DNA from: CAZDKK01 sp964603725
GTDB lineage: Bacteria; Eisenbacteria; RBG-16-71-46; CAIMUX01; WJJG01
Direction of reading: 5' to 3'
Assembly: GCA_964603725.1 (NCBI GenBank)
Contig: CAZRWW010000007.1
Coordinates: 49,425 to 113,424, forward strand
DNA length: 64,000 nt
Shown: piece by piece, positions 44,139 to 53,202 of the stretch
Position numbering within the stretch: position 1 is the first letter of the stretch
Layout: every line of letters begins with the position of its first letter
The notes under the pieces: model-generated
Databases searched by the model: none
What the model was told of the DNA's origin: nothing
The model's input: only the letters and a program-made list of their open reading frames with translations
Made by a program: the position numbers and the translations under genes

Positions 44139-46478
44139 ATGAACAGAATCGCTTCGCTCGCGGCGTGCGCAGTGGCCGTGGCTATCGCCACTCAAGCCGC
44201 GCAGGCGCAGTCAATGGACGTCATCTGGCGCAATGGCCATGTCGACCAGTTCAACCTCGCCGAGATCGATAGCCTCACCTTCGACCAGCAGGCATTGGGC
44301 GGCGACTCCGGCGCGCGGCCCGGCAACGACATTCTGCGCATTCACATGCTGCCAGAGATCGTCCAGTACACGGTGACCCAGATCGACAGCGTGTGCTTTG
44401 AAGACAACGCGCGGATGCTCATCCACCTGGTGACGGGCGAGACGGACGAGTTCAACCTGGCGGACGTCGACAGCTTGACCTTCGCCAGCAGCTTGGAGGA
44501 AGTTGTCTCGATCACCTACAACGGCGCCACCGTGACGGTGGTCAACCCCTTTGAGGGCGCTGGGGTGGGGGTCCAGGTGACGGGCGCCGACGTGATCGTC
44601 ACATCCACGGCCGCCATCGAAGGCATCATCTACGCGCTGTCCGGGGCCACCACGGACGGGCTCTTCAAGATCTACTCTCCAAATGATTTCGCGTTGCGGC
44701 TCGACGGCGTTCAGATCACCAACCTGAATGGGCCCGCGATCAACATCCAGGCCGACGAGACGATCACGGTGAAGCTGGTCGACGGCACCACGACCACGCT
44801 GACCGACGGCGTGACCTACGCTGCCCCGCCGGGCGGCGAGGATCAGAAGGCGGCCTTCTTCAGCGAGGGGCAGTTGGTCTTCACCGGGTCTGGCAGCCTG
44901 ATCGTGCACGGGCGGGGCAGCAGCCAGCACGGGCTGGGCAGCGATGACTACGTCGAGGTTCACAGCGGAAGCATCGTGATCCAGAGCGCGGTCAAGGACG
45001 CCGTCCACACCAACGAGGGCTACTTCCAGAACGGCGGATCCGTCGAGGTGGTGACATCCGGCAGTGACGGGGTCGACGCCGGCGACGGCCCGATCGAGAT
45101 CCTGGGTGGCGTGCTCACCATCCTCAGCGAGGATGATGACCGGGACGCGCTCAAGTGCGCCGGGAGTCTGCTGATCGCGGGCGGAGCGGTCGACCTCACC
45201 GTCGAGGGCGATCAGTCCAAGGGTCTGAACGCGGCGGCGATCCAGCTCACGGGTGGGACGGTGACCATCGGGACCTCCGGCGGCGTGGTTCTGGAACCCA
45301 GCGGTCTCGGCTACGATCCCTCCTACTGCACGGCGGTCAAGGCCGACAATCTCGTCCTGCTCGACGGGTGTGAGCTGACCATCACGACCACTGGTCTGGC
45401 GGGACGGGGCGTTTCCAGCGATGGCAACGTCACCATCCAGTCCGGCAGCCTCAGGGTGACGTCCAGCGGCGGCGGGGGCACGTACACCAACGAGCTGGGC
45501 CAGACGGATGCCTATCATGGCCCCTGCCTGAACGCCGATGGCCGCATCGCCCTGACCGGGGGGACGGTGACCCTCTCCCACTCGGGCTCGGCCGGCAAGG
45601 GAATCGCGGGAGACAGCAACTTCACCGTAGGCGCGGCCGCGTCCTCGCCCACGCTGCAGATCACGACTACGGGAGCGCGCATCTACATCGGCAACGGAGA
45701 GTACGCGGAGGCCAAGGCCGTCTCCGTCGACAGCGTGGTAACCATCGTCGACGGGGCGCTCACCATCTCCTCGGCGGACGACGCGATCAAGTCCAAGCAC
45801 TGGATCGACGTCAACGGCGGGTTGATCAATGTCACCAATTCGGTGGAGGGACTGGAGGGTCCGAATATCTACATCAACGGTGGCGAGATGCACATCACGT
45901 CCACCAACGATTGCCTGAACGCGACCTACGGCCTCGGCGGCGAGCAGAATGACGGCAGCATTCTGACCATCAGCGGCGGCTACGTTCACCTGAATGCCCC
46001 GGCCGGCGATGGCATCGACAGCAACGGAAACCTCACCCTCGCAGGTGGAACGGTTGTCGTCCACGGGCCTCCGGGCGCCCCCGAAGTGGGCATCGACGTC
46101 AACGGGACCTTCCGCGTGACCGGCAGCTTCTCCGTGGTCTCGCAGACCAACTCCTCGATGCTCGAGGTCCCCAGCAGTTCGTCGACCCAGCGCACGGTCG
46201 TGGCTCGGTCGAGTCAGACCCTCGCGGCGGGCAGTCTCTTCCACATTCGCGATACGGCCGGAAACGTCATGGTGACCTTCCGTCCGTCGCGCACCTACAG
46301 CGCTGTTCTGTTCACCTGCCCGGAGTTTGCCGCTGGGACCACCTACCAGATCTACACGGGCGGCACCTACACGGGCGGCGTGGAGCGGGATGGGGTTTGC
46401 ACCGGCGGCACCTACGGCGGGGGAACGCTGCGGACCTCCTTCACCTTCAACACGATCGTGAAGGTCGTCACCTTCTGA
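44139..46478 (+). CDS. Secreted Cthe_2159-like (DUF4353) beta-helix carbohydrate-binding protein
   Basis: The product has 779 residues. A signal peptide (ASLAACAVAVAIATQAAQAQ) is followed by three short repeats ending DSLTF, DSVCF and DSLTF (for example HVDQFNLAEIDSLTF) and a Ser/Thr/Gly-rich right-handed helix of about 600 residues. The helix contains the Cthe_2159 family pattern (HSGSIVIQSAVKDAVHTNEG, GGVLTILSEDDDRDALKCAG, SSADDAIKSKHWIDVNGGLI, APAGDGIDSNGNLTLAGGTV). The family includes calcium-dependent pectin-binding proteins of Clostridium thermocellum. There is no C-terminal sorting module, unlike most secreted proteins here. The ATG was chosen because the signal peptide follows it; the frame is open upstream into the preceding gene. 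A role in binding acidic polysaccharides is a family-based expectation. Confidence 0.88.
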   Translation: MNRIASLAACAVAVAIATQAAQAQSMDVIWRNGHVDQFNLAEIDSLTFDQQALGGDSGARPGNDILRIHMLPEIVQYTVTQIDSVCFEDNARMLIHLVTGETDEFNLADVDSLTFASSLEEVVSITYNGATVTVVNPFEGAGVGVQVTGADVIVTSTAAIEGIIYALSGATTDGLFKIYSPNDFALRLDGVQITNLNGPAINIQADETITVKLVDGTTTTLTDGVTYAAPPGGEDQKAAFFSEGQLVFTGSGSLIVHGRGSSQHGLGSDDYVEVHSGSIVIQSAVKDAVHTNEGYFQNGGSVEVVTSGSDGVDAGDGPIEILGGVLTILSEDDDRDALKCAGSLLIAGGAVDLTVEGDQSKGLNAAAIQLTGGTVTIGTSGGVVLEPSGLGYDPSYCTAVKADNLVLLDGCELTITTTGLAGRGVSSDGNVTIQSGSLRVTSSGGGGTYTNELGQTDAYHGPCLNADGRIALTGGTVTLSHSGSAGKGIAGDSNFTVGAAASSPTLQITTTGARIYIGNGEYAEAKAVSVDSVVTIVDGALTISSADDAIKSKHWIDVNGGLINVTNSVEGLEGPNIYINGGEMHITSTNDCLNATYGLGGEQNDGSILTISGGYVHLNAPAGDGIDSNGNLTLAGGTVVVHGPPGAPEVGIDVNGTFRVTGSFSVVSQTNSSMLEVPSSSSTQRTVVARSSQTLAAGSLFHIRDTAGNVMVTFRPSRTYSAVLFTCPEFAAGTTYQIYTGGTYTGGVERDGVCTGGTYGGGTLRTSFTFNTIVKVVTF

Positions 46479-46622
46479 CATCCTCGAGGTGCGCGGCGCA
46501 GACTGCCCCCGTCAAGCCGTGGGACCCGCACGTCGGGCCCAGGGCTTGTGCCTGGGCGCGCATCATCCGGCCCGCGCGGCTCCGAGCGCGGCACTGTCTC
46601 GTGGGCGAGAGGCAACGCGGGC

Positions 46623-46653
46623 TTGACCCATCACCCTCCGTGACGTGTAGAAT
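46623..46653 (+). promoter_or_regulatory. Promoter of the VCBS gene at 46767
   Basis: TTGACC (46623-46628) and TAGAAT (46648-46653, preceded by TG) are separated by 19 nt, slightly longer than optimal. They lie about 115 nt before the ATG. The TAGAAT matches the element at 43548. Confidence 0.5.
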
Positions 46654-46766
46654 AGGACTCAGTGCGGCACTCGCGGGTCGGCTTCCGCGAGCGTCCTGCG
46701 CTGCACACCTCTGTTCCGCGCGCGTACGAGTGAGCCTTGCGGGTCTCTCCACACAGGAGGTGCATC

Positions 46767-48887
46767 ATGAGGTCCCTCACTGCATTCCTGATCTGTGTCT
46801 TCTGCTTCCTTTGCATGAGCAGCCCGGGGTCGGCCGACTACACGATTCAGCACTATTCCCCGGGTCAGTTGTACAAAGCATTCTGCCTGGCTGACCTGAC
46901 CGGCGATGGAATGGTCGATGTCGTGGCGGGCAACTCGACCGCCCGGACGGTTGAGATCTGGGCCTATGATGAGGGGCTCGACTCGCTGGTTCTCCGCGAG
47001 TCCATCCCAGACATACCCTTCGACATCAACTCAATCGCTGCTGCCGACCTGGATGATGACGGAGACGAGGACATCGTCGTTGGACTGCGCTTCTATGGGC
47101 TCCACGTCTGCTTCCACGATGTGACGGGGTGGAGAATCGTGGAGCTCGACCCGACCTACTCGTGGCAAGTGCTCGTGGTGGACTTCGACGGCGATGGCCA
47201 CCGCGATATCTTCGACAGCACAGACTGGGGGTACCTCAAGATCTTCTACGGAGACGGTCTGGGCGGATTCACCCAGGGCCCGGCGCCCCAGAGCATACAC
47301 GACTACGGGGCCGCGCACGGGTTCAATGCGATCGACCTGAACGATGACCTGCGACCCGATCTTCTCGGTGCGAGCTTTGAGTACTACCCTGATGAGAACT
47401 TCCTGCGCGCGTACCTGAATCTGGGCGAGCCGGGGTCCATGGCCTGGTCGGCATCGGTGGGGCCGCCGGAGTCCATCCCGGGTCTGGGAAGCTGCGCGCA
47501 CTCCAGCGGGGATCTTGATGGCAATGGGCAAGGGGATCTCGCCTGCGTGCGCGCGGAGGATGTGGATGTCTACTGGGGGCGGAAGGCCGGCGGCACACTC
47601 TACTGGGAGAGGCAACACGTGGCGACATTGCCATCGGGTCCCAGAATAGCCGCGGCCTACGATGCGGACCGCGATGGCAACCAGGACATCATGGTGGCAG
47701 GGGGAGAAGCTTTCACGGGTTTGCACATCTACTACGGCGATGGCGGCGGCGGCTTCGTGGGCGTGGAGTACCCATTGGATCACGGCACGGGTTACGCATT
47801 GGGCTTCTGTGTCGGCGATGTCCGGGGTAAGGGCTGGTCAGACATCGTGAGCAGCCGTTACGGCGATGGGGCGGACGGTTTCGAGCTTTTCGGTTGGATG
47901 CCCGAGCATGGCCCGACGCCGCAGCCGCGGCTCCTTAGCGTCCGGGACGTGGGTCACGATCAGGGCCGGCAGGTGAGGCTGCGCTGGGTGCGCGCGCGCC
48001 ATGACGCGCCGGGCGATCCGGCCGTCACCGAATACGGGATCTACCGGGCGCAGGACCCTCTCCGCGCGGGCCTTATGGGCGGAGGCGGAGGGGTGCCGGT
48101 GCCCTCGCCGCTGGGGCTGTGCCTGGGCGGCTGGGACTATCTGCTGAGCGTCCCCGCGCGGGGAGACTCGATCTACCAGGTGATCGCGCCCACCCTGTGC
48201 GATTCCACCGCAGCGGGAGGGATCTGTTGGTCGGTGTTCTTCGTCTCGGCCATGACGGCCGACCCACTGGTCTACTTCGATTCGGCGCCAGACAGTGGCT
48301 ACTCGGTGGACAACCTGGCGCCGGGCGCCCCAGGCAACCTGCGCTTCGTGTCACCCACACTGCTGGTCTGGGAAGGGGCGGGGGAGAATGACCTGGACCA
48401 CTATACCGTGTACGGGTCGGGCGCGACCGAACAGGGTGAATCAGTCGCTGTGCTGGGCCGCACCGTGGAAACCAGCCTGAGCATCTCGGGCCGGGAGTAT
48501 CCCTGCTACAGTGTCACTGCGACGGACTTGGCGGGCAATGAGGGCGAAGCCGCCACGCTCGGCGACTGCGTCGACAGACCAGAGGTGAATCCCGCGGAGA
48601 GTGACTGCGACGTTTTGGTCGTGCAGCCGGCGAGGCCGAGTCCCTCGGCGGGCGAAACCATGATGTGCTTCGATGTGCCCTCACGCTCGGCTGTGACGCT
48701 CGACGTGCGCGATCTCGAGGGTCGCAGTGTGATCACGCTGGTGAGAGACACCCTCGGGCCAGGTCGATACGCCGTTCCCTGGAGCGGGGTGGACCGTTTC
48801 GGGCGAAGGGTTCCAGCCGGGATGTACGTCTACGAGGTGCGGGCGGGGGCGCTGCTGGCGGCCGGCCGGATCGTCCGGCTGAAATGA
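46767..48887 (+). CDS. Secreted FG-GAP/VCBS repeat protein with sorting module
   Basis: The product has 706 residues. A signal peptide (SLTAFLICVFCFLCMSSPGS) is followed by about six FG-GAP/VCBS-like blades with DxDxDG loops (LADLTGDGMVDVVAGNSTAR, DLDDDGDEDIVVGLRFYGLH, VDFDGDGHRDIFDSTDWGY, YDADRDGNQDIMVAGGEAFT) to about residue 390. A fibronectin-like region follows (QGRQVRLRWVRARHDAPGDP, ENDLDHYTVYGSGATEQGES), then a FlgD-like sorting module (LDVRDLEGRSVITLVRDTLG, VDRFGRRVPAGMYVYEVRAG). AGGAGG lies 6 nt before the ATG. It probably folds as a calcium-loaded propeller on the cell surface; the ligand is unknown. Confidence 0.9.
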   Translation: MRSLTAFLICVFCFLCMSSPGSADYTIQHYSPGQLYKAFCLADLTGDGMVDVVAGNSTARTVEIWAYDEGLDSLVLRESIPDIPFDINSIAAADLDDDGDEDIVVGLRFYGLHVCFHDVTGWRIVELDPTYSWQVLVVDFDGDGHRDIFDSTDWGYLKIFYGDGLGGFTQGPAPQSIHDYGAAHGFNAIDLNDDLRPDLLGASFEYYPDENFLRAYLNLGEPGSMAWSASVGPPESIPGLGSCAHSSGDLDGNGQGDLACVRAEDVDVYWGRKAGGTLYWERQHVATLPSGPRIAAAYDADRDGNQDIMVAGGEAFTGLHIYYGDGGGGFVGVEYPLDHGTGYALGFCVGDVRGKGWSDIVSSRYGDGADGFELFGWMPEHGPTPQPRLLSVRDVGHDQGRQVRLRWVRARHDAPGDPAVTEYGIYRAQDPLRAGLMGGGGGVPVPSPLGLCLGGWDYLLSVPARGDSIYQVIAPTLCDSTAAGGICWSVFFVSAMTADPLVYFDSAPDSGYSVDNLAPGAPGNLRFVSPTLLVWEGAGENDLDHYTVYGSGATEQGESVAVLGRTVETSLSISGREYPCYSVTATDLAGNEGEAATLGDCVDRPEVNPAESDCDVLVVQPARPSPSAGETMMCFDVPSRSAVTLDVRDLEGRSVITLVRDTLGPGRYAVPWSGVDRFGRRVPAGMYVYEVRAGALLAAGRIVRLK

Positions 48888-49248
48888 GATCCGCTCCGGG
48901 TGAGGCGATTCCCGCCGTCGAGGCTCCTCCCGGATGGACCACGACAGCGCCCGAGTCGCTGCCCCGAAGAAAACGGAAAGGCTGATCGGGCTCACGGGTC
49001 GCCAAATGGATCGACGCGCCGGCAACGGATCGGCCTGCACCACCGAACGCATTCCCGTCCTCCGGGCAGCGGCGGCGGCTCTTCAAGATCCGCCATGTGG
49101 GGAACCGTCTCTTGCCGATGCAACACCCGCCAGGCTACCCTGACGTCGTCGCCACAAGGTCCGGGCACGGCCGGCATCCTTGCGCGCGCTCACCTCAGCC
49201 GCTGCACCGCAGGCATCAATCGCAACGTGGTGAACGAGAGGAGGTCCC
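48888..49248. other. Intergenic region (361 nt)
   Basis: No gene, clear promoter or strong hairpin was recognised. A Shine-Dalgarno (GAGAGGAGG) at its end belongs to the metallopeptidase gene. Confidence 0.4.
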
Positions 49249-50166
49249 ATGCGCTGGCAAACGGGCCGCCGGAGCAGAAACGTGGAAGACCGCCGGGGCA
49301 TGAGCTTGAGCGGTCGCGGCATCGCCGGCCTTGGCGGGGGAGGCCTGATCCTCCTCGTGCTGTTCGCGCTGCTGACCGGCACGAACCCGCTGGAGCTCCT
49401 CGGGCAGGTGTCCCCCCCCACCAGTATGGTCAACCCGACCGTGACGGGCGAGATCAGCGCCGAAGAACAAGAGCTCGCGGACTTCTGTTCCGTCGTCCTG
49501 GCCGATACCGAGGATACGTGGAAGGCCCTCTTCGCGGAGATGGGCCGGACCTACCGGGAACCGGGGCTCGTTCTCTATTCGGGCATGGTGCAGTCGGCCT
49601 GCGGCTACGCGCAGTCGGCCGTCGGGCCCTTCTACTGCGCGGGTGACCAGAAGGTCTACCTGGATCTGAGCTTCTTCAACGAATTGCACAACCGCCTCGG
49701 CGCGCCGGGCGACTTCGCTCAGGCCTACGTCATCGCCCACGAGATCGGCCACCACGTCCAGAACCTGCTCGGCATCCTGGACCAGGTGGAAGAGCTGCGC
49801 GGCCGAATGGACCAGGAGCAGGCCAACGAGCTCTCCGTGCGCCTCGAGCTGCAGGCCGACTTCCTGGCGGGGGTGTGGGCGCACCACGCGCAACAGGCGC
49901 GGCAGATCCTCGAGGAGGGCGACATCGAGGAGGGGATGAACGCGGCCAGTCAGATCGGCGACGACCGCCTGCAGATGAAGATGCAAGGCTACGTGGTTCC
50001 CGACGCGTTCACGCACGGGAGCGCAGAGCAGCGGATGCGCTGGTTTCTCCGCGGCTACCGGACCGGAGATCTCTCCCAGGGGGACACGTTCAGCGCATCG
50101 ACGGTCGACAAGCTGACGCCCGACGGCGAGATCGCTGCACCTTCGCACTGCCGCCTATTGCTCTGA
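49249..50166 (+). CDS. ypfJ: Neutral zinc metallopeptidase, YpfJ/KPN_02809 family
   Basis: The product has 305 residues, close to the family norm. The short N-terminus MRWQTGRRSRNVEDRR is followed by one membrane helix (LGGGGLILLVLFALLTG). The catalytic domain shows VIAHEIGHHVQN, zinc ligands H164 and H168 with E165 as general base, and a distal ELQADFLAGVWAHHA segment supplying the third ligand. Family hallmarks SACGYAQSAVGPFYCAGDQK and RMRWFLRGYRTGDLSQGDTF are present. It probably acts as a membrane-anchored protease facing the periplasm; the substrate is unknown. The ribosome site GAGGAGG is good. Its last 12 nt overlap the end of the convergent lipoprotein gene. Confidence 0.93.
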   Translation: MRWQTGRRSRNVEDRRGMSLSGRGIAGLGGGGLILLVLFALLTGTNPLELLGQVSPPTSMVNPTVTGEISAEEQELADFCSVVLADTEDTWKALFAEMGRTYREPGLVLYSGMVQSACGYAQSAVGPFYCAGDQKVYLDLSFFNELHNRLGAPGDFAQAYVIAHEIGHHVQNLLGILDQVEELRGRMDQEQANELSVRLELQADFLAGVWAHHAQQARQILEEGDIEEGMNAASQIGDDRLQMKMQGYVVPDAFTHGSAEQRMRWFLRGYRTGDLSQGDTFSASTVDKLTPDGEIAAPSHCRLLL

Positions 50167-50904
50167 ACCCTTCAGGAGTTCGAGCTGGACTTCGTACAGC
50201 TTGAGCCGCCTATCGAGGAGGCCCAGCTCGGTCTCGGCCACCTTCTTGTGGTTTGCCGCGACGTCCTTCAGGATCTCCAGACAGCGCTTCTCCAGATCGC
50301 GAATCTCCCCCTGGATTCGAATGAGCCCATCCAGATTCGCTCCCCCGGCGGGTGCCGAGACCATCTGCTGCAGGTCGTCACGCTTGCCGAGCAGCTCGAG
50401 CTCCCGCTTGAAGAAGGCCGCTTGCGCCTGTCCCGCCTTGCGGCGCGCGTCGGCGAGATCCACCTCCGCTTCTCGCATTGCCTTCCTAGCTTCGAGCACC
50501 TTCAGTTGCAGCTCCTGCGCCTTGACCTGTCGCTCGTGGTTGGTCTGCTCGCTCTTGTTCTTATGCTCCTTGGCCAGCTTGACCCTCGACCTGGTCGCCT
50601 CGATCTCGCTCTTGCGCACCTCGACGTGAGCCCTCGCCTCACCGAGACGTCCTTGCGCGAAGACCATGTCGGCGTTCGCCGCACCCTCTGCAGCCTCCGA
50701 ATCCGTCAGGTCTTGCCGGATGGCTTCGGCCGGCCGCGGCGGGAGGAGAGTCAGCAACGAGTCGACCGCCGCGTCCGGCAGCACGCCGGCGACCGTCGAG
50801 GCGTGCGCGGACCGGGTCGCGATCGGACTCGCGCAGCCCAGCAGGGCGATCAGGGCGACGCCGAGAATCGACAGGGGCAATCGAATCCTGGTGGGGGTGA
50901 TCAT
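50155..50904 (-). CDS. Coiled-coil lipoprotein of unknown function
   Basis: The product has 249 residues and was not assigned to a family. The leader ends in a lipobox (ILGVALIALLGC). Residues 75-230 are rich in Glu, Lys, Arg and Ala with few breaks (KSEIEATRSRVKLAKEHKNK, LQLKVLEARKAMREAEVDLA, LQMVSAPAGG as the only turn), which predicts one long antiparallel coiled coil. This resembles periplasmic spacer or adaptor proteins. GGAGG lies 4 nt before the ATG. It converges on the metallopeptidase and overlaps its stop by 12 nt. The gene has no operon partner. Confidence 0.78.
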   Translation of the reverse strand: MITPTRIRLPLSILGVALIALLGCASPIATRSAHASTVAGVLPDAAVDSLLTLLPPRPAEAIRQDLTDSEAAEGAANADMVFAQGRLGEARAHVEVRKSEIEATRSRVKLAKEHKNKSEQTNHERQVKAQELQLKVLEARKAMREAEVDLADARRKAGQAQAAFFKRELELLGKRDDLQQMVSAPAGGANLDGLIRIQGEIRDLEKRCLEILKDVAANHKKVAETELGLLDRRLKLYEVQLELLKGSEQ

Positions 50905-51294
50905 AGGACCTCCGTGCTTCCGTGCCCCGAGTTAATGCGCGTCTCCGCGCAGGATCGAAGCGCGACCATGATACGCGCGGGAGTGAACGGAGGGATACCC
51001 CGTTCTCCATGTTTACGCTGTAGCCGCTCGCAGGGGGCAGATCCCGGCATCCTGTGCCCGGGCCTCGGAGAATCGGGCGGGTCCTGACTCGAGTCGGACC
51101 TGTTCGTGCTCACGAGCGCGGGGTGCATCTGGCGGAGCAAGGCTCGGAGCAACGACTGGGCAGCCGTAGCTACGCTGCCCCAGGCGCACGTGCTGGCGCT
51201 CCCTGTGGGCTGATGAGTCGGACGCAGGGAGAAGGCGACGGGACGCTCCGGGGAGCGCCCCGTCACCGATCCGGCAATGCTGTTCCAGTCCGCC
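50905..51294. other. Intergenic region (390 nt)
   Basis: No gene recognised on either strand and no clear promoter. It is followed by the remnant at 51295. Confidence 0.4.
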
Positions 51295-51440
51295 TCACTT
51301 CAGCACGGTCATCTTCCTGGTTTCCGTTCGACCGTCGTGGGTGAGCTCGTAGAAGTAGGTTCCGGCTGGGACAGGCGCCCCCGCATCATCGCGGCCATCC
51401 CAGGTGATGGACCTGTGGCTCCCGAAAATCGGAACGCCCA
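51295..51440 (-). pseudogene. C-terminal remnant of a sorting-module protein, cut next to an insertion sequence
   Basis: Read on the minus strand, this piece encodes only the last part of a FlgD-like sorting module: GSHRSITWDGRDDAGAPVPA, then GTYFYELTHDGRTETRKMTV and LK before the stop at 51295-51297. The homology fades at about 51430-51445, just before the insertion-sequence region, and there is no start codon or N-terminal part. The rest of the gene is not visible on the far side of the insertion sequence (52700-53200), so a deletion or rearrangement probably accompanied the event. Confidence 0.75.
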
Positions 51441-51447
51441 CCCGCCT

Positions 51448-52667
51448 TGACAGTTGCGGTTCATGTCCCTCAGCCTCCCCTGCTCATCGTTCAGGCTCCT
51501 TGGGACACGCAATCGGGGGCGACCTGTGACGACATATCCAATCCTACGCGCCGCAGCGGCGTTCGTCCACGGCCTCTTCCGGTCCCGGCTCTCCCTGCAG
51601 GGCGAGATCCTGGCGCTCAGGCATCAACTTGCGGTTTGCCAACGGAACTGCGCTCGGCCGAGGCTGCGTCCCGCGGATCGCATCCTCTGGGCCTGGCTCT
51701 CCCGAACCTGGTCAGGCTGGCGCGAGTCACTTGTGATCGTCCAGCCGGAGACGGTCATCGCATGGCGCCGCCGAAGCTTCCGGCACCACTGGGCGCGGTT
51801 GAGCCGGCCGCGAAGACTGGGCCGACCGTCGATTCCCCGTGAGACCCGCGATCTCATCCGCCGCATGTCATGGGCTAATCCGCTCTGGGGTGCGCCCCGA
51901 ATCGTCGGCGAACTCGCCAAGATCGGCATCGACCTTCCCAAGTCCACGGTCGCCAAGTACATGGTCCGCCAGCGCAAGCCTCCGTCGGCGACTTGGCGCG
52001 CGTTCCTCAAGAATCACGTCAAGGACATCGTCGCGGTCGACTTCTTCGTCGTCCCGACGGTGAGAAACCAGATCCTGTTCGTCTTCCTCGTCCTCGCCCA
52101 CCACCGGCGCCGCGTGCTGCACTTCAACGTCACCGCCAATCCCACTGCGGAATGGACCGCTCAGCAGATCGTCGAGGCTTTTCCATGGGATGAAGCACCC
52201 CGCTTCCTGCTCCGGGATCGCGACCACATCTACGGTCACCACTTCTCCCATCGAGTGGAGCGCATGGGCATTGAGCAAGTCGTCATCGCCGCTCGGTCGC
52301 CATGGCAGAATCCATTCGTCGAACGGCTGATCGGCAGCATCCGCAGAGAATGCCTCGATCACGTGATCGTGCTGAACGAGCGGCACTTGAAGCGCACCCT
52401 CACTTGCTACTTCGATTACTATCATCGGTGGCGCACACACCAGGGGCTGGGCATGGACTGCCCGGATGGTCGAGACATTCATCCCGCCGAGCGAGGTTCT
52501 GTGGTCGAGATCGAACACCTGGGTGGTCTGCACCATCACTATGAGCGGGCGGCGGCCTGACTCCGAGGCGCGGAGCCTCCTATCCTGTCCTCGCGGTCCC
52601 GCGACCGTCGCCTGGGCGTGCCCACGCCCCTCCGCTCAAGCGCTTTCTCCTTGTCAGCCCGCTGACA
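51448..52667 (+). mobile_element. Insertion sequence with DDE integrase-core transposase (ends approximate)
   Basis: One transposase gene sits in about 1.2 kb of sequence that interrupts a sorting-module gene. I could not prove terminal inverted repeats: TGACAGTTGCGG near 51448 and, inverted, TGTCAGCGGGCT near 52667 match at only 7 of 12 positions. The boundaries are therefore estimates, and no target-site duplication was identified. Confidence 0.6.
51526..52560 (+). CDS. IS transposase, integrase-core (rve) DDE type
   Basis: The product has 344 residues from a GTG with GGGGGCG upstream. An N-terminal helical region (LRAAAAFVHGLFRSRLSLQG) and a helix-turn-helix (WANPLWGAPRIVGELAKIGI) precede the retroviral-integrase-like core: first Asp in DIVAVDFFVVPTVRNQILFV, second in LLRDRDHIYGHHF, and Glu in NPFVERLIGSIRRECLD. 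The C-terminal tail (LKRTLTCYFDYYHRWRTHQG, GLHHHYERAA) is typical of integrase-core transposases widespread in uncultured bacteria, closest in style to IS3/IS481 relatives. An earlier ATG at 51454 would add 24 residues without motifs. The frame is intact, so the element may be active or recently so. Confidence 0.88.
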   Translation: MTTYPILRAAAAFVHGLFRSRLSLQGEILALRHQLAVCQRNCARPRLRPADRILWAWLSRTWSGWRESLVIVQPETVIAWRRRSFRHHWARLSRPRRLGRPSIPRETRDLIRRMSWANPLWGAPRIVGELAKIGIDLPKSTVAKYMVRQRKPPSATWRAFLKNHVKDIVAVDFFVVPTVRNQILFVFLVLAHHRRRVLHFNVTANPTAEWTAQQIVEAFPWDEAPRFLLRDRDHIYGHHFSHRVERMGIEQVVIAARSPWQNPFVERLIGSIRRECLDHVIVLNERHLKRTLTCYFDYYHRWRTHQGLGMDCPDGRDIHPAERGSVVEIEHLGGLHHHYERAAA

Positions 52668-53202
52668 GCAGGGTGACAATAGAGGCAGCGTGAAAGGCTT
52701 GGTGCGATGGTGATGCAAGGGAGATCGATTCGGGGACTGGTCACAAACCCGGACGGGGTTTTCGGGACCGACAGCCTCGCGCAGCCAATTCAGAGTTGGA
52801 AGGACGTGAACGAGTCAGACCTGGCGTATCGGTATGCAAACGGTGAGATCCTCCTGCAGCCCTCCTTGGACGCGGATGCTGCAGAATTCCGACCAGGAAT
52901 CGGACACCACGCGAAACGCGACTTGGTCGAGCGGTTGGGTAGTCTCCTTCTGCCCACAGGCCACGATTCCCTTGCTGTCGACGAGATATATCTCATGCCG
53001 CTTGTTCGGCCCGCCGTGTCATGGATTGAATTGCGAAACTTGCTGGGTGGGATTTGGGAGGTGGGAGGAGAAAGAAGGCGCAGAAGCGGCGATGAGGCTT
53101 CCCATCGGCCGGGCGTCCACTTGCGGGCTGCCGTGCCAGGTCGACAGTTGGGAGGCGAGCCAGAGGCCTCGCGTCACACTCACAGGATAGGAGGAGCAAA
53201 AC
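52561..53202. other. Intergenic region after the insertion sequence (642 nt)
   Basis: The region is less GC-rich than average. An open frame from 52707 (MVMQGRSIRGLVTNPDGVFG) runs 200 codons but continues into the next real gene, has no good ribosome site and no family resemblance, so I do not call it. The region may be decayed sequence left by the insertion event. The last 20 nt carry the strong AGGAGG of the kelch gene. Confidence 0.4.

Noticed and set aside
44211..46481. A 756-codon minus-strand frame opposite the Cthe_2159-like gene
   Set aside because: It mirrors codon bias of the real gene; signal peptide and beta-helix repeats support the plus strand.
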